64,000 nucleotides of DNA. It comes from Diphasiastrum complanatum. Lineage: Eukaryota > Streptophyta > Lycopodiopsida > Lycopodiales > Lycopodiaceae. Location: NCBI GenBank assembly GCA_029204225.1, contig CM055102.1, positions 31,180,607 to 31,244,606 of the forward strand, written 5' to 3'. The notes under the pieces are model-generated. The model was not told where the DNA came from. It saw nothing but the letters and a program-made list of their open reading frames with translations, and made no database searches. The first letter of the stretch is position 1. Each line of letters begins with the position of its first letter. The position numbers and the translations under genes are program-made. Below are positions 1 through 11,665 of this stretch, piece by piece.

Positions 1-1806
1 TTTCTCTAGAAGAAGCTTCTAAAGCCTCTCCTCAAAGATACCAAAGGAGGGTCCATAGTTTCCAAATAAATTTTCCAATATTTGATAGGGCAATTGTCTT
101 AGACCTCCTTAGAAATGTGGTTGTATTCTTAACCTCACAACTAGATGGTAAAATATGGCCCAAAGACAATATATTAGGGTTTCAAATGCAATTAATAAGG
201 TCTATTGCGAGAGACAACTGATATATTTTAGGTACACAAGACTACTAGAATATAAATAAAGTGGATGTCATCAAATGGGAACGATATTCATCTATGTAAC
301 AAAAAGGTAAGATTTATTATTAAGATGAACTAGGATAGTGAAAAATGCTAAATCTTTTTAGCCAAAAAAAAGTAGAACCAAGCTACTATAAATGCACATG
401 AAATTTAATTATTACAATACCATGTCTTGTGGATAATACCCACATGGCAGAGGAGACGTGCAATCTTCAACTTTGTAGAGTCCACCAACAAAGCCTCTTA
501 AAATATATAATCCAACACAAGAAACCTAAAAGTAGGGCGCAATATCACCCCCACTCCAATATCTTGTCAAGAGATTGAAATTGAAAAATAGATCTTGACA
601 TGAGAATGCACTACATGTATGCAATGTGTGCATGCTAGATGTGTCCTACTTTGGAGATATCTCAATGCAGCTTGCAAATCTTCATGATTTGTCGTTGTCA
701 ATGATATAATGAGGTATCCAAGTGACCACTTCTACATCATCCCTTGTGACCCCACTTAAGAACACATTCATAGATAACATCCAAAATATAACATATATTG
801 TCAAATGATGATAATTCACTTATAGATATATTACAAAAATGACAATAGGCTACCTAACAATTTTTCTTTAAGGAACAAGCGTGCCTTTGTGAGTTCTCCC
901 TTGAAAACGTGTATTGTCCCTCTTCAAAAGATAATAACAAAGGAGGACCCTAGTTTTCAATAAAAGTTCCCAATCTTCAGTTTGGGTGCCCTACATAAGC
1001 TTCCTTCTTGATAATGCGGTTGTGTCCTAATTCCTGCAACTAAATGGCACCAGAAATAAATAATTAAGGTTCTAATTGCAAGCAATGAGGCCCTAAGTAA
1101 CAACTTAAACTAGTAAACCCTAATTAGTTGCTCTTAGCTCTCCCATACAAACGAAAACTTTTGTTCCCAATGCTTGCAAATCTACCAAGATTGGTAGTGA
1201 CTACACTATTCACATGAATTAAAGAAGAAGATGCCGAGTGAAATTATGTTAGAAAAACAAAAAAATTGGAAGACGTTGCAAAGGAAGAAGCTGGAAAAAA
1301 ATGCGGCGAGAAAAACAGATTCACAAGTGAAAATATGATGTAAATGGCACTCAGAAGCATCAACAAATGTGAACACATGTGCTGACTCACCAACAATCTT
1401 ACTATAAGATTCAGGATCATTTGGATCAATTACGTGGAGACTAGCAATGCGAGGCTAACTGCAATCATGACATGGGCTAGTAATGGATGTCCATAATATA
1501 CAATCTAGTACGTTGTCGAGTCAATTATTCCGAGCTGGTAGTATAATCCAAAACATTAATTTGTATGCTCGTCTTGTGTTCGTATGATCACAAAAGGCGA
1601 CTTGATGAAAAATTCAAATCTCGCGAACTTCAATGGTAAAAACACCAAATTGCATCTGCAGCCCAGGCTCCTCGTGCTATGCAGAGCCTCGGCGTCCAAA
1701 TAACACATACAAAGCTAAAAGCTTCATTGAATATGCAAAGATCGAAGAACCTCAATTCATGATGCATGCCACAGTGTCTGAGAAACATGCCAGAGGGACG
1801 TATCAC
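1..1806. other. gene-free AT-rich stretch, possibly intron 1 of the gene at 1807-2127
   Basis: No reading frame here resembles a known protein, and no RNA gene is visible. The stretch lies directly downstream, on the minus strand, of a splice-donor-like end of the exon at 1807-2127, so it may be the first intron of that gene. I looked for the next expected cysteine desulfurase exon and did not find it. The intron would therefore have to run past the window edge, or the gene is truncated. Confidence 0.4.
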
Positions 1807-2127
1807 CTGGTCTAGTATCGGAAAGTCGACTTTCGTGATGTCTCCGAGACAGGCTTGCTTTGAGACCTCCAGACCAGAAGCAGCTGCTGAAGCAACAACA
1901 GCACAGGGTCGAAGGCATCCTTTCTTAGCTAGATTACCCAAAGATGTCTTGTAATCAGAAGATCTGGATGCTCGTAACCTTGCACGTCCATGGGCAGAAG
2001 GCAAGCGACAGGAAAAGAGAGCTTGGGAAGAAGAGCATACAGAAGCAGAATCGAAGCCAAGTGTGATCGATTCTGCAGAGCGTGGAGACGTCCAAGGATT
2101 CATCGCATATTGCAGAGCTACCGCCAT
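1807..2127 (-). CDS. first exon of a chloroplast cysteine desulfurase-like gene (SUFS/NFS2 type)
   Basis: The exon encodes 107 residues from an ATG at 2127. Residues 1 to about 85 are rich in Ser, Ala and Arg with few acidic residues, as in a plastid transit peptide, and include a run of Ser and an Ala-rich VVASAAAS segment. The last 16 residues contain LGDITKVDFPILDQ, which resembles the start of the mature plastid cysteine desulfurase just before its EVNGSK segment. The family is PLP-dependent, removes sulfur from cysteine and feeds plastid Fe-S cluster assembly. Directly after the Gln codon the minus strand reads CAG/GTGATA, a good splice donor, and the reading frame beyond it has no family similarity. 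The frame can be extended upstream only through a TTG, so the ATG at 2127 is the likely start. No later exon is visible in the window. The exon carries no catalytic residue, so the identification rests on a short motif and could be wrong. Confidence 0.5.
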
Positions 2128-2270
2128 CTCCAACTCCCTCCCTTGCTTCTTCTTCCTCTTTTGTTTTCTGTCGTCGAGTATTTTAGCCTTTTGATTTTCA
2201 GAGACCGGTTTTGCGCAATAGAATGGAGGGAGTCTTTGGCCTGCCCGAATTTGGCCCAGGAAGGAGTCAA

Positions 2271-2278
2271 ATTTATAT
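2271..2278 (-). promoter_or_regulatory. TATA box candidate for the gene at 1807-2127
   Basis: The minus strand reads TATAAAT about 145 bases upstream of the ATG at 2127. A start about 30 bases downstream would leave a 5' leader of roughly 115 bases, normal for a plant gene. Confidence 0.35.
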
Positions 2279-4139
2279 GATGAATCATGATGAAGACTTT
2301 TTCCTTTATGAGGAGACCTTTGTCCACTCCCCTATCCCAGTGGGATTACAATTCTAATCCCACCACCCTTGGATATTCTAAGGAGTATTTCTCCATTTGT
2401 TATAGGTTAACCATTCATACATTTAGAAGTAGCACATCATATGCATGGCTAACATCTATGACTCGCTCAGTTGACTTGAACTAATTTGTGCCATCAAGCA
2501 TTCCTACTTGTCTTGTGTCACCAAATTTGACCGGCAAAAGTGAGACCATTGGGGTTTGATTCAAGGAATGTATGTCATTGGATCACAATGTCAAGCTTGT
2601 TCAATTTCAGCCCATTGCTTCACGCACAATTATTTATCTTTTTCTATGCTAGGGCAAGGCTACTCGCCTGAGTAAAGAGAGTCAGAAGACGTGGTGGCAC
2701 CTAAGTTGCTCCCAATTCTATCATGCATGTGGCTTGCTTGCAGAGCACACACAACACTTGCTAGTCTGTTTAGGAGATTCAATGGTGGTGTAGTGAATCT
2801 AGTACACCTTCCTACTGCTAATGCAAGGGGCTATCAAACACCATTGCCCATAACCATACACTTCTTGCATAGATTGATTCAATCTTAACTCTCTCTTTTG
2901 TTACGGTATTTGGCAATTGTATGGTTGCCTCATCACCCATAACACTTTATCATGGGTCGATTCTTGGATTTCCAAATTTGATTTGCATAGACCATCATCA
3001 TTTTGATATGAAGTCCAATGAACCAATAGCTCATTTGCCACATATGTGTCAACATGTTGTTGCTTTACTAAATCAAATCCAGTTATCATAGTACTTGTTA
3101 AAAATAGAGTAGATGCCAACTTGACTATTTGAGGCCTAATATGGTGGTCTTTGTGTCATATCTTGATTTTACTAAGCCACAAAATGAAGTCTTCTATAAG
3201 TTTAGTAGTCTTAAACCTTGTGAGGAACGTCATCTTTAAAAATTTCCAATTTCGTCAATTTTCATGCTCAAGATCAAGTACCAAGCTAGTTTCTTTCTAA
3301 ATGTTAAACGTAGGTTATTAAAATTATTTAAGGTCTAAGATAAGCTCAAGTGAAGCTTGTAAGGTTTCAAAAGTTTTTCAGGTCAACATTGTAACTTGGA
3401 CTTCTTAATCCCATAAATAAAAGTTGGAAAGGACACCACTTTTTTTGCTATAGGTAAGTTCCTTTTGTAAAAAGTGATATCCTTAATGCTAATGTGAAGG
3501 TTCTCCCATGGACCCTCAAATTATTGTCTCCATTGTGAATGTTATTGCTCTCATTTTTGCATTGTTTTCTTTATGCTAATATTTATGTTTATGCAATGTT
3601 GAGGTTACAATTGAGTATTGACTTTCCATCTTGTAATAGCTTTTCTTGGTAGCATGTTTGATTAAAAACTTAAGCATCTTTGAATGGAAGAAGTGTTGTT
3701 TAGCTTGAAGTAGTAGTGCAACCAATGTGGCGATACATGTGCTTTGAGGCTTAGTTTACTTGCTTTTGACGCGGTTGCATCTTTTGTGATATGGTCATGT
3801 CCATGACCAATTATAGGATTCAGTATACTCCTAGTCTTGGATACACGGTACTCTAGTGAAACAAGTTGTTAGTTATGCCACATCATACTGGACGTGACCC
3901 GAAAGTAACTAATATCGTTGTGAGGCCCATAACACACTAAATGGAGTTAGTACAAGGTTTGGGACAAGTTATGCATGTGTAGAGTTATCAATAGCAATTC
4001 TATGAATAGAGGATCCATGTGTAGAGACTCTATTCTAGATGAATCTATGTATAGGGGACTTAGGACCTTGCATGTCTATGTGCACAAGTGGTTCTAGGCT
4101 CTATATAAGGAGGCCAAACTCGCCCTACTACTCACATTT
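2279..4139. other. gene-free intergenic DNA
   Basis: Only short unsupported frames occur here. Near 4094-4105 the plus strand carries CTATATAAGG, a TATA-like box about 100 bases before the Copia gag remnant that starts near 4207. It may be the tail of that element's lost 5' LTR, but no LTR boundary or primer site could be recognised. Confidence 0.4.
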
Positions 4140-4206
4140 GTGGTTGATTCATTGTCAGGGTTTCACTCTACTTTCATGCTTCCTATTCCTTGGCTTGGGG
4201 GTGAAG

Positions 4207-4778
4207 CAGCCAAACATGAGCGCATGACAAGTGCAAAGATCTTGCATCTCAACAACCAACTTCTGAACATGAAATGGAATGGCCATGATATGGACAAGAA
4301 TGTTGGGAAGATGAAGGCCATCTTCGATCAACTAGCAGCTGCAAATCAGAATCATGCTATTTCGTCGGAGCAACAGTTCTTACATTTCATAAGCACTCTA
4401 CCATCCTCCTACTATAGCCCAAGGTCAATACTCGTGAGGACGCCTAATATGACATTCAGTGAGGTTGTTAAAGTTGTAGTAGATGAAGTCATCATGAGAG
4501 ATCGTACTGATTCTCAAGATAGCGAAGACCAAGCATCTTTTGTCAGAAGCAACCAGAAAGAAAAAGCCCAGAAGCAAAGCCCATCTTCAACCAAACAAGA
4601 ACCCAGCTCAAGGCCGCTTGCGATATGCATTTACTACAAAAGGAAAGGACAGTTAGAGAAGGATTGTTGGGAAAGTCACAACAACGTCTGCATTCATTGC
4701 AAGAAGAAGGGACACTCGGCATTCGATTGCTGGTACAATCCCAATAACAAGAACAAAGACAAGGCCCGTACTACATAA
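4207..4778 (+). pseudogene. Copia gag, C-terminal part with zinc knuckles
   Basis: The frame encodes the helical UBN2-type gag region (residues such as FDQLAAANQNHAIS, then LPSSYYSPRS), a basic linker and two zinc-knuckle positions. The second knuckle, CIHCKKKGHSAFDC, is a perfect CX2CX4HX4C. The first, CIYYKRKGQLEKDC, has lost its second Cys and its His. In the family, gag forms the virus-like particle and the knuckles bind the RNA. The N-terminal gag domain is missing. The frame ends with TAA at 4778 just before the protease, which reads on after a gap with stops. Confidence 0.75.
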
Positions 4779-4811
4779 TCTTCCCATCAAGAGGAAGAGT
4801 AGGAGCAACCT

Positions 4812-5454
4812 ATGGCAGCGAAAGATGTTCCTAATGCACATTCATATCTGAAGATTGTCATAGACTCTGGAGCCACGTCGCACATCACGTGCAAGAAGAA
4901 GGTCCTAAGGGACTATAAGACCTCCAATGGAGAAAGAGAAGTCATTCTTGGTGATAACAACAAATACCACGTCATGGGGACTGGAACTCTTCTGAAGACT
5001 ACTTCTGGTTACAAGGATCTAGAGGGAGTCATGTACATTCTGACAATGAAGAGTGATCTCCTGTCAGTTGCCAAGATGACAGACATGGGACTGAATGCCA
5101 CTTTTAATAATGGCGGATGTCAAATAAAGGACTATGGATCTAACCAGATCCTAATGACAATTGAAAGAAGGGAAAACTTGTATCATACAAGTATCTTGAA
5201 TCCTGTTGATCAAGTTCTTGTGACTTCAGAAAAAGAAGATAAGAACGAATTATGGCATGTGCCATTGTAGCATGAACATACTCTATAATATGTCAAGAAA
5301 CAGAATGGCAGAAGGGATGGATGTCATTGACAAGAAAATCAGACTGTGTGAACTGTGTTTAAAGGGCAAACAACATCGTGAACCATTCAGATTTGAAGGA
5401 GCACGAGCCAAAGAGGTTATTGGACTGATTCATAGCAACCTATGTGGGCCTATG
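4812..5454 (+). pseudogene. Copia protease and N-terminal integrase
   Basis: The aspartic protease motif VIDSGATSHITC is intact near residue 20 of this frame, followed by the usual VILGD and MYILTMKSDLLSVAKM segments. A stop/frameshift near 5257-5270 interrupts the GAG-pre-integrase domain (LWHVPL). The other frame continues with the Cys pair CELCLKGKQ and then IHSNLCGPM, which holds the position of the first integrase catalytic Asp, here Asn. The sequence then runs abruptly into the LTR of the neighbouring element at 5455. Confidence 0.75.
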
Positions 5455-6582
5455 TGTCGTAAAATTGCGTGTGTGCGTGAGCGGCAGCGGAAGCTCGATG
5501 ATTTAGGAGCGCGGCGTGTAGGAACGGAAATGCAACAGTTAGTAGCAGAATTATTCAAGTAGAAGAATATAGAATGCACAAATGAACAACGCAGTAGTGA
5601 GACAAAAATTGCACTCTGGTTAATATCAACAGTGAGTACAATAGCTTGAGGTAATAACTTTAGCTTGCTGAGCGTGATAACACTGGCTATAAAAAACTCT
5701 GATTGAAAGAAAATTCAATTTATTCAATTAACTCTTCCATAGCTTGATTCAGCTAATATATATATTAACAAGTGTTGAGAGACTAAAACTATCTTACAAG
5801 CCTTTAATGCTATTTACGCCAGTCTTTGCATATGTACAAAGTTGGTAACTGCTAACCGCCTTTGGGATATTTGGTTGTCCAGCTATTTTAGAGTTGCTGA
5901 TAAGTTGGCGATGTTGGTCAGTCAATGTAGCAAAAATGCGAAAAAGTCGAAAAACCCGAAGGTGCCCTTAGATTGAAGGTTTGCAACTCCTGAAGGTGCC
6001 CTTACACCAAAGGTATGTAAATCCCCAAGGTGCCCTTAGACTCAAGGCAGCGAAGAAGGCAAAAAGGCGAAAAAGCCGAAAAGTGCCTTACACTGAAGGC
6101 AGAGAAGAAGGCGAAGGTGCCTTAAACTAAAGGCAGTGAGAAAGGCGAAAAGTGCCTTAGTTTAGAGGCAGTGAAGAAAAACCAAAAAAAGGCAAAGGTG
6201 TCCAAAAAATGGTTTAAAGGTTTTCTGGGTACTTTGTCGCATTTTTTGCAAAGAGCAAAAAGACGAAAAAGGTGAAGGTGGTCCAGAAATGGTTCAAGTT
6301 ATTTTGGCTAGTGTGTCACATTTTTCGTGAACGAAAAAGACGAAGAAGGCGGAAAAAGAAAAGGTGCCTTAAGAATGGTTTCTAAGGCATTCTGGCCATT
6401 TGGCCAGTGTGTCGCATTTTTTCGCTAAGGAGCAAAAAAGCCGAAGAAGGAGAAGGTGCCCAAGGCACAAGAAATCTCAAGGGAAAAATGTAAAGGCCCA
6501 AAAATATGTTGTCGGCCTTCGGTTTTTCAGGATGCTCATTACTTGAACGATTTGTTTAAGGTTGAGCATAAGAAATCTAACA
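5455..6582 (-). repeat. 3' LTR of the minus-strand Copia element
   Basis: 1128 bp with TGTT...GACA termini on the minus strand, bordered by a polypurine tract. It matches 15891-16781 from its 3' end inward for about 880 bases, with small differences and indels. The stretch 5935-6480 is a degenerate array built from GAAGGTGCC and from palindromic units of the form TGCCTT-N5-AAGGCA (near 6082-6103, 6116-6137, 6151-6172). Confidence 0.85.
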
Positions 6583-6592
6583 CTCCCCCTTA
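6583..6592 (-). promoter_or_regulatory. polypurine tract of the minus-strand Copia element
   Basis: The minus strand reads AAGGGGGAG immediately before the TGTTAG start of the 3' LTR. This is the expected primer for plus-strand DNA synthesis. Confidence 0.75.
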
Positions 6593-8217
6593 ATGTGGAT
6601 CCTGAAAAACTTTGATCTTCGGATTTTACATATCGTTAAATCTAAGATGTTGCTCCTTTGATAGAGCCTTTGTGAAGTAATCTGCTGCCATGTAATTTGT
6701 TCTACAGAAGATCAATTCTACTTCCTTATTGTGCACTTTCTCTCTAAGGTAATGATACCTGATTTATATATGTTTGTTTCGAGAGTAAAGTCTCGGACTA
6801 AGAGAAAGCGCTATTGTGCTTTCATTGTCACAATAGATTGTTGTAGGAAGTGTTTCTGTAAGATTGAGGTCTGCAAGCAATTGTCTGATCCAGATCGCCT
6901 CTTTGGTGATAGCTATGTATTCGAATTCCGTTGATGATAATGCAACTCAGGTATGCTTTTGGCTATTCCATGAGATTGGGCCTTGGTTGCATAAAAATAC
7001 AAATCCAGAAGTTGATTTTATGGTGTCGACATCTCTTGCCCAATCCGCATCTGTGTAGGCTTGAAGGATGTTGGTAGTGTGGCTGCCTTTGTAGCAGATG
7101 CTGAGAGTTGTTGTTGCTTGGATGTACTTCATGACCTTTGTTAGCGCTATACAATGAGCTACGTCTGGATTTGACAGGAACTGGCTGAGTGTACTGACCG
7201 AATATACAAGGTCTAGTCGCGTGCAGATCATTGCGTACATCAGTGAGCCGATGATGGATTGAAATAGGTAGCACTTCATCCCCTACTTTTCTACCTTGGT
7301 TTGAGGAGACTGTTTCTTTGATAGCTTTAGTCCAGGGTCGAGTGGAAAGAGACTAGGTTTGCAGTTGGCCATTCCATGCTTTTCCAGCACGTTGTTGAGA
7401 TATCGTTGCTGACTGATAAAGATCAGTCTGCTGGGTCGATCTCGTTGAATTTGGATTCCGAGACAAAAGTGGGCTGGCAGTCATCTTGTATTCATGGGCC
7501 AGCATGCATTTTGTATCCTTCATCAGATTCAGATTATTACTGAATAAGAGTGTATCATCTACATAGAGAGTGATGATGATGAAGTAATCTGATACAGACT
7601 TGAAATAGACATTCGAGTCTATTGAGTTTGGAATGAAACCATTCTTCTATCAGAAATGCATTGATCTTATGGAACCAAGATCTGGGTGACTGTTTCAGCC
7701 CATAGAGTGCCTTGTGTATTTTGCATACAAGGTGTTGTTGCTTGTCGTTGAGTTCGTATCCCTCTGGCTACGTCATGTAGATTTCCTCTTCGATGGTTCC
7801 ATTGAGGAAAGCGGGCTGGACATCCATCTGGTGGACTTCTAGATCTGTTGCGGCTACAAAGGAGAGGAGTAGGCGGATCGACGCATGTTTGACGACTAGG
7901 CTGAAGGTTTCTGAATAATCCAGGTCTGGAATCTGAGAAAAGCCTTTGGCGACTAGCCTGGCCTTGTAACGATTTAGCCTTCCTTTAGCATCATACTTTT
8001 CCTTGAATACCCATTTGCATGGAATCGATTTTTGGTCCTTTGGCAACTTAATGAGAGTCCATGTTTGATTCTCCATAAGATAATCGAATTCGATGTCCAT
8101 CGCTGCTTTCCACTGGTCAACATCAGGAGTAGACATCGCCTCAGCAACTGTGTTTGGTTCCTGCATGAAGGAGCAAGCCGGATCATTCATAAATCTAGAT
8201 GGAGGCTGTCTGGACAT
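6593..8217 (-). pseudogene. Copia reverse transcriptase and RNase H
   Basis: RT starts near 8217 with the usual CKWVFKEKY, RLVAKGFSQIP and HQMDVQPAFLNG segments. A stop follows EEEIYMT at 7768. The RT active site LYVDDTLLFS is still readable near 7560 in another frame. RNase H runs from 7279 to about 6650 in pieces: IIGSLMYAMICTR, YTDADWARD with a catalytic Asp, then YCDNES. Several frameshifts and stops rule out a functional protein. In the intact family these domains copy the RNA into DNA inside the particle. Confidence 0.75.
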
Positions 8218-9612
8218 GTTCGACCTTCTAGGTTGAGCTTCGTTCCTCTAATGTGGGTTGACTCGTTGAGGTTATGACTCATTGTTTGAGTCAGTGTCGT
8301 TATTCAGCAGTTGAATCTCTGGATAAGAATTGACTGGTTGCTCGATCCTTGGATCAGAATTATCAGCAGCTTTTTCTTTGTGGTCGATGAACTTGTCTTC
8401 CACGAAAATGACATCTCTACTGATGAATGCCTTCTCATTATCCAAATTGTAGAGCCTGTATGCCTTGTGGTTTGGAAAACAGTCGATGAAGATCATTTTT
8501 CTGCTCTTGTCATCTAGCTTTCTTCTTAGATCCTCAGGGATCTGAGCGAAAGCGATGCATCCAAATACTCGAATATGTTTGAGTGATGGTTTTGATTATG
8601 TCCACACCTCACAAGGTGTCTTGCCATTCAGGGCTTTGGTGATGGATAGGTTCTGCAAATAGACAACTGTAGTAACAGCTTCTGCCCATAATTTCTTTGG
8701 AAGAGAGACATGGGCCATCATGCTCTTTGCAATTTTGATGAGTGTCCCGTTCTTCCGCTCAGCTACACCATTGGATTGAGGTGAGTAGTTGGTTGTGTAT
8801 TGTTGAAGTATCTCGTTGGCCTTGTAGAACTCCTTGAATTTTGTGGAGATGCACTCTCCCCCTCCATCTGTTCATAGGGCCTTGATCTTCCTCTGGGTCT
8901 GGTTTTTTGTAGATGCCTTGAACTGCTTGAAGAATTTGAATGCTTAGGATTTGTTCTTCATATAGTAGGTTGTAGTCCTTTGAGAGAAATCGTTGATGAA
9001 GGTTAGGAAATAGAGAGCTCCCCCTGTGGAAGCAGTCTTCATCGGGCCACAAATGTCGTTGTGTACAAGGTCAAGCAAGCCCTTGGATGTGTGAACTGAG
9101 TCTAAACTAAAAGGACTCCTAGCATGCTTGTTGAGCTGGCTTGCTGACTGAAGGCAGGTCTTGTACTAGACTCTGAGCTGACATTTGTTGAATATTGTTG
9201 AAGTTAAGATGGCCAAGTCTGAAATGCCACAGCATATCAATCGATTCAGAAGTGGCTGTGTGAAGAGCTTGACTGTTAAAAGAATAACAATGGCTGAGAA
9301 CGTTGGACAACAACTTGACCTCACCTCTTTTGAATTCAACTTTGACTGTTCCTTCACCTCCGAGTTGTCTCCAAGTTGCACAACTCGAGAGTGGGTAAAT
9401 GACTTATAGTCATTGAACCAGTCGCGATGGTGAGTCATGTGTTGTGTTGCTTCAGAGTCTAGATACCAGAAATCGATATCCTGTTGTTCTCCGACTTTGG
9501 TCATGAAAGCTGCTTCATCTTCCTCTTCTTCTTCTTGTTGTTTTGAGTGACTAGTTGTAGCACTATGTGCTTGTTGTTGGAACTGCTTCTTCTTTTCGTT
9601 GTTGTACTTCAA
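8218..9612 (-). pseudogene. Copia protease, integrase and integrase-RT linker
   Basis: The protease segment near 9480 reads WYLDSEATQHMT, where Gly of the DSGATQ active site has become Glu. The GAG-pre-integrase segment LWHFRLGHLNF follows at about 9230. Integrase continues to about 8272 with a readable NGVAERKNG segment near 8770 containing the catalytic Glu, and with SRDVIF at its C-terminal end. Stops and frame changes break it into at least five pieces. Confidence 0.7.
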
Positions 9613-9996
9613 AGTTCGGTAGTCCTTGATTTCGTGGCCAGTCCTCTTACAATATCTACAAAAATTTTTACGCGCTGGTTGGAATGATGAAGAGCTTGAA
9701 TTCGATCATGAACCGGAATTTGGTCCAAACTGCATGTCGCTCTTCTTGTCAGTAGAGCCTGACTTTGTAGATCTCTTGGATCTAGACTTCAGATTTTTTG
9801 AATACAAAGCTTGAGGATCCGATTCTGAGCCTGAGGAGGATGCTGATCTTCTGATCTCCTCTTGTAGGAGCAGCGAGATTACTCTTAAAAAAGTGAGGCG
9901 CTCCTCGGTAGAAATTGCCATTACTCAATTTTCGTAGGCTTCAAGTAGACTCAATAATAGAGTCATGAGTGCATCAGAATCTTCTATGATTGAGCC
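9613..9996 (-). pseudogene. Copia gag, C-terminal part (left of the nested insertion)
   Basis: Minus-strand sequence encodes IIEDSDALMTLLLSLLEAYEN, a stop, then MAISTEERLTFLRVISLLLQEEIRR, the standard second half of the UBN2 gag domain. The N-terminal half lies 5.3 kb away at 15342-15747, and the two halves are contiguous once the nested element is removed. The zinc knuckle downstream near 9640 is degraded. Confidence 0.8.
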
Positions 9997-10001
9997 AGTT
10001 G
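9997..10001. repeat. target-site duplication AGTTG, left copy
   Basis: The five bases AGTTG lie directly left of the TGTCAG start of the nested element and recur directly right of its end at 15337-15341. Five bases is the usual Copia target duplication. Confidence 0.9.
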
Positions 10002-10800
10002 TGTCAGAAATGGTGAACTCCTGCAACTTTGTCGCAGCACGAACAAGACACGAAGGTCGAACGAGAACAATTCGTGATAGTCAACGTGTCTTTGACTCGA
10101 AGCACAAACGATTCGCAAATCAATCACGAATCATAAACACACCTCCAGGACTGCAAACCGCAAAAGGGACGCAGAACGAAGACTACGAAAAGAAACGAAA
10201 AGAACGAAACAAATGAAGAGAAATCCTTCGCGCTGCCAGCTGGCAGCTCAACGGGCTTCATGCCCAGCTGAAACGAATAGCAACGACGAAAGCTAACTAA
10301 CTAGTTAATTAGCGTTAACTAGTCTTGTGATTCTACGTTTAGCTATCTTGTAAACTCCACACAGTGGAGGTATAAACAATCCTCTCTGGATCATAACTAA
10401 GAAGAGAAAAAAGAAGAGAGATAGCGTATATAGAGATTTGTAAGAAACAGAGAGAGACGTAGCGAATAGAGTAAGAAAGCAAAAATACCATAGATGTGCA
10501 TGAAAGTCTGCCAACGAGCAGAACACAACGAAAGAGCAGAGAGTCAATCCGCCAACGAGCGAGACACTGACGATCTCGCTCTAAAACCAAACTGACAATA
10601 TAGTTGATCTATTTTGTGTATCTCTTGGGCTTGTGTTGCGTCTCTTGATTGCTAGAATAAAACATGTTCTGTGATGCGTAGTCGAGTGTCTGGGATTCCG
10701 TAAGTGCTTCCGCATGAAAAGAAAATTCAAAGACAGAAAATTGTTCGTGAATCAGAAGAGAGAGGATGAACACGAAACAAGAAAAAGCGCTTCCGCGACA
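10002..10800 (+). repeat. 5' LTR of the nested Copia element
   Basis: 799 bp, TGTCAG...GCGACA. It carries GGTATAAAC, a TATA-like box, near 10367. It is collinear with the 3' LTR at 14538-15336, at the same length. In the first 390 aligned bases I count about 19 substitutions, all but one of them transitions. Confidence 0.95.
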
Positions 10801-10812
10801 TGGTATCAGAGC
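10801..10812 (+). promoter_or_regulatory. primer binding site (initiator tRNA-Met)
   Basis: TGGTATCAGAGC follows the 5' LTR without a gap. This is the standard Copia site complementary to the 3' end of initiator tRNA-Met. Confidence 0.95.
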
Positions 10813-10865
10813 TTATAGGTTATCACTACTGGTATCCCAGCACTGATTCTTCCAAACAACACAAT

Positions 10866-11665
10866 ATGGCTACGACAATCCAGACCAGAGTAGCAATCAG
10901 TCTTGATGGTGCAAATTATAAAATTTGGAAACTCAAAATCAAAACACTCCTAAAGGGCAAAGGCATTTGGTCGGTGACCGAGCTCTCAGAGGTGCAGCCT
11001 CCAGAGGGAAACCTGAGGAGAGCTGAATGGATCAGAAAGGATGAGCAAAAGTGAAGACTGCAGCTTCAGTCATGCAACTTCACAATCAGCAGCAATCCAT
11101 ACGGTGGGATGGCAACCAATTAGATCAACACGTTGAGAAGATCAGAATGATCTTTGCTCAACTCGCTGCATCAGGATAGGAGCACCAGGTCCCAGCACCA
11201 CATCAGCTAATGTACTTCATGAAATCTCTACCGACGTCCTATCAGCCGCTGAGAATGCTCATACTGAGTCTACCAGATATGACATTCGACAAAGCAGTCA
11301 ACCTTGTCGTTGATGAGAGATGAGAGATGAAGGAGAGAGAAGCAGTGATCAAAAAAAGGCTCTCTTCACGAAAGGAAAGAAGAAGAACAAAAACAAGCCA
11401 AGATTTGAGAAGACGAACTCCTCGAATCAACAATCTTCTTTTTGCAATCACTGTCACAAACCAGGTCATACGACCAACAAATGTTGGTTCAATCTAGCAA
11501 TACCTTGCATGCACTGCAAGAAGAAAGGGCATTCTACATACGACTGCAGATTCAACCCAAAAGGAAAAACAAAACTGAAAAGACAAATGTTGCAGAGTCA
11601 TCAAAGAATGCTGAAAGAGGTGACAAAACTTTCACATACTCGACGAAGCTTCAACAACTCTGAAC
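10866..11665 (+). pseudogene. gag of the nested Copia element
   Basis: It starts at an ATG 54 bases after the primer site. The N-terminal DUF4219-like segment (ISLDGANYKIWKLKIKTLL) is followed by a TGA at 11052. The body continues in shifted frames through FAQLAAS and LPTSYQPL to a basic linker and two perfect CX2CX4HX4C knuckles, CNHCHKPGHTTNKC and CMHCKKKGHSTYDC. Several stops and at least two frame changes make it a pseudogene. The double knuckle is shared with the copies at 4207-4778 and 50500-50640. Confidence 0.8.

Larger units (their letters stand above)
4140..5454 (+). mobile_element. Ty1/Copia retrotransposon fragment (gag, protease, start of integrase)
   Basis: Plus-strand Copia internal region, cut on the right by the minus-strand element that begins at 5455. 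It contains the C-terminal half of gag, the protease and the first part of integrase, ending at the first catalytic Asp region (IHSNLCGPM). LTRs, RT and RNase H are absent. The proteins are closest in this window to those of the nested element at 10002-15336, so they belong to one lineage. The 5' part is also missing: sequence upstream of about 4207 does not look like gag. Confidence 0.85.

Noticed and set aside
1244-1429. hydrophobic 61-codon minus-strand frame
   Set aside because: It starts in low-complexity AT-rich DNA and has no family similarity.
5935-6480. possible CRISPR-like array in the LTR
   Set aside because: The repeats are degenerate, the spacing is irregular and the same array recurs in the second LTR. 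It is a eukaryotic LTR minisatellite.
7974-8186. 70-codon minus-strand frame overlapping Copia RT
   Set aside because: It is a shadow of the RT frame at 7768-8217 and has no motif of its own.
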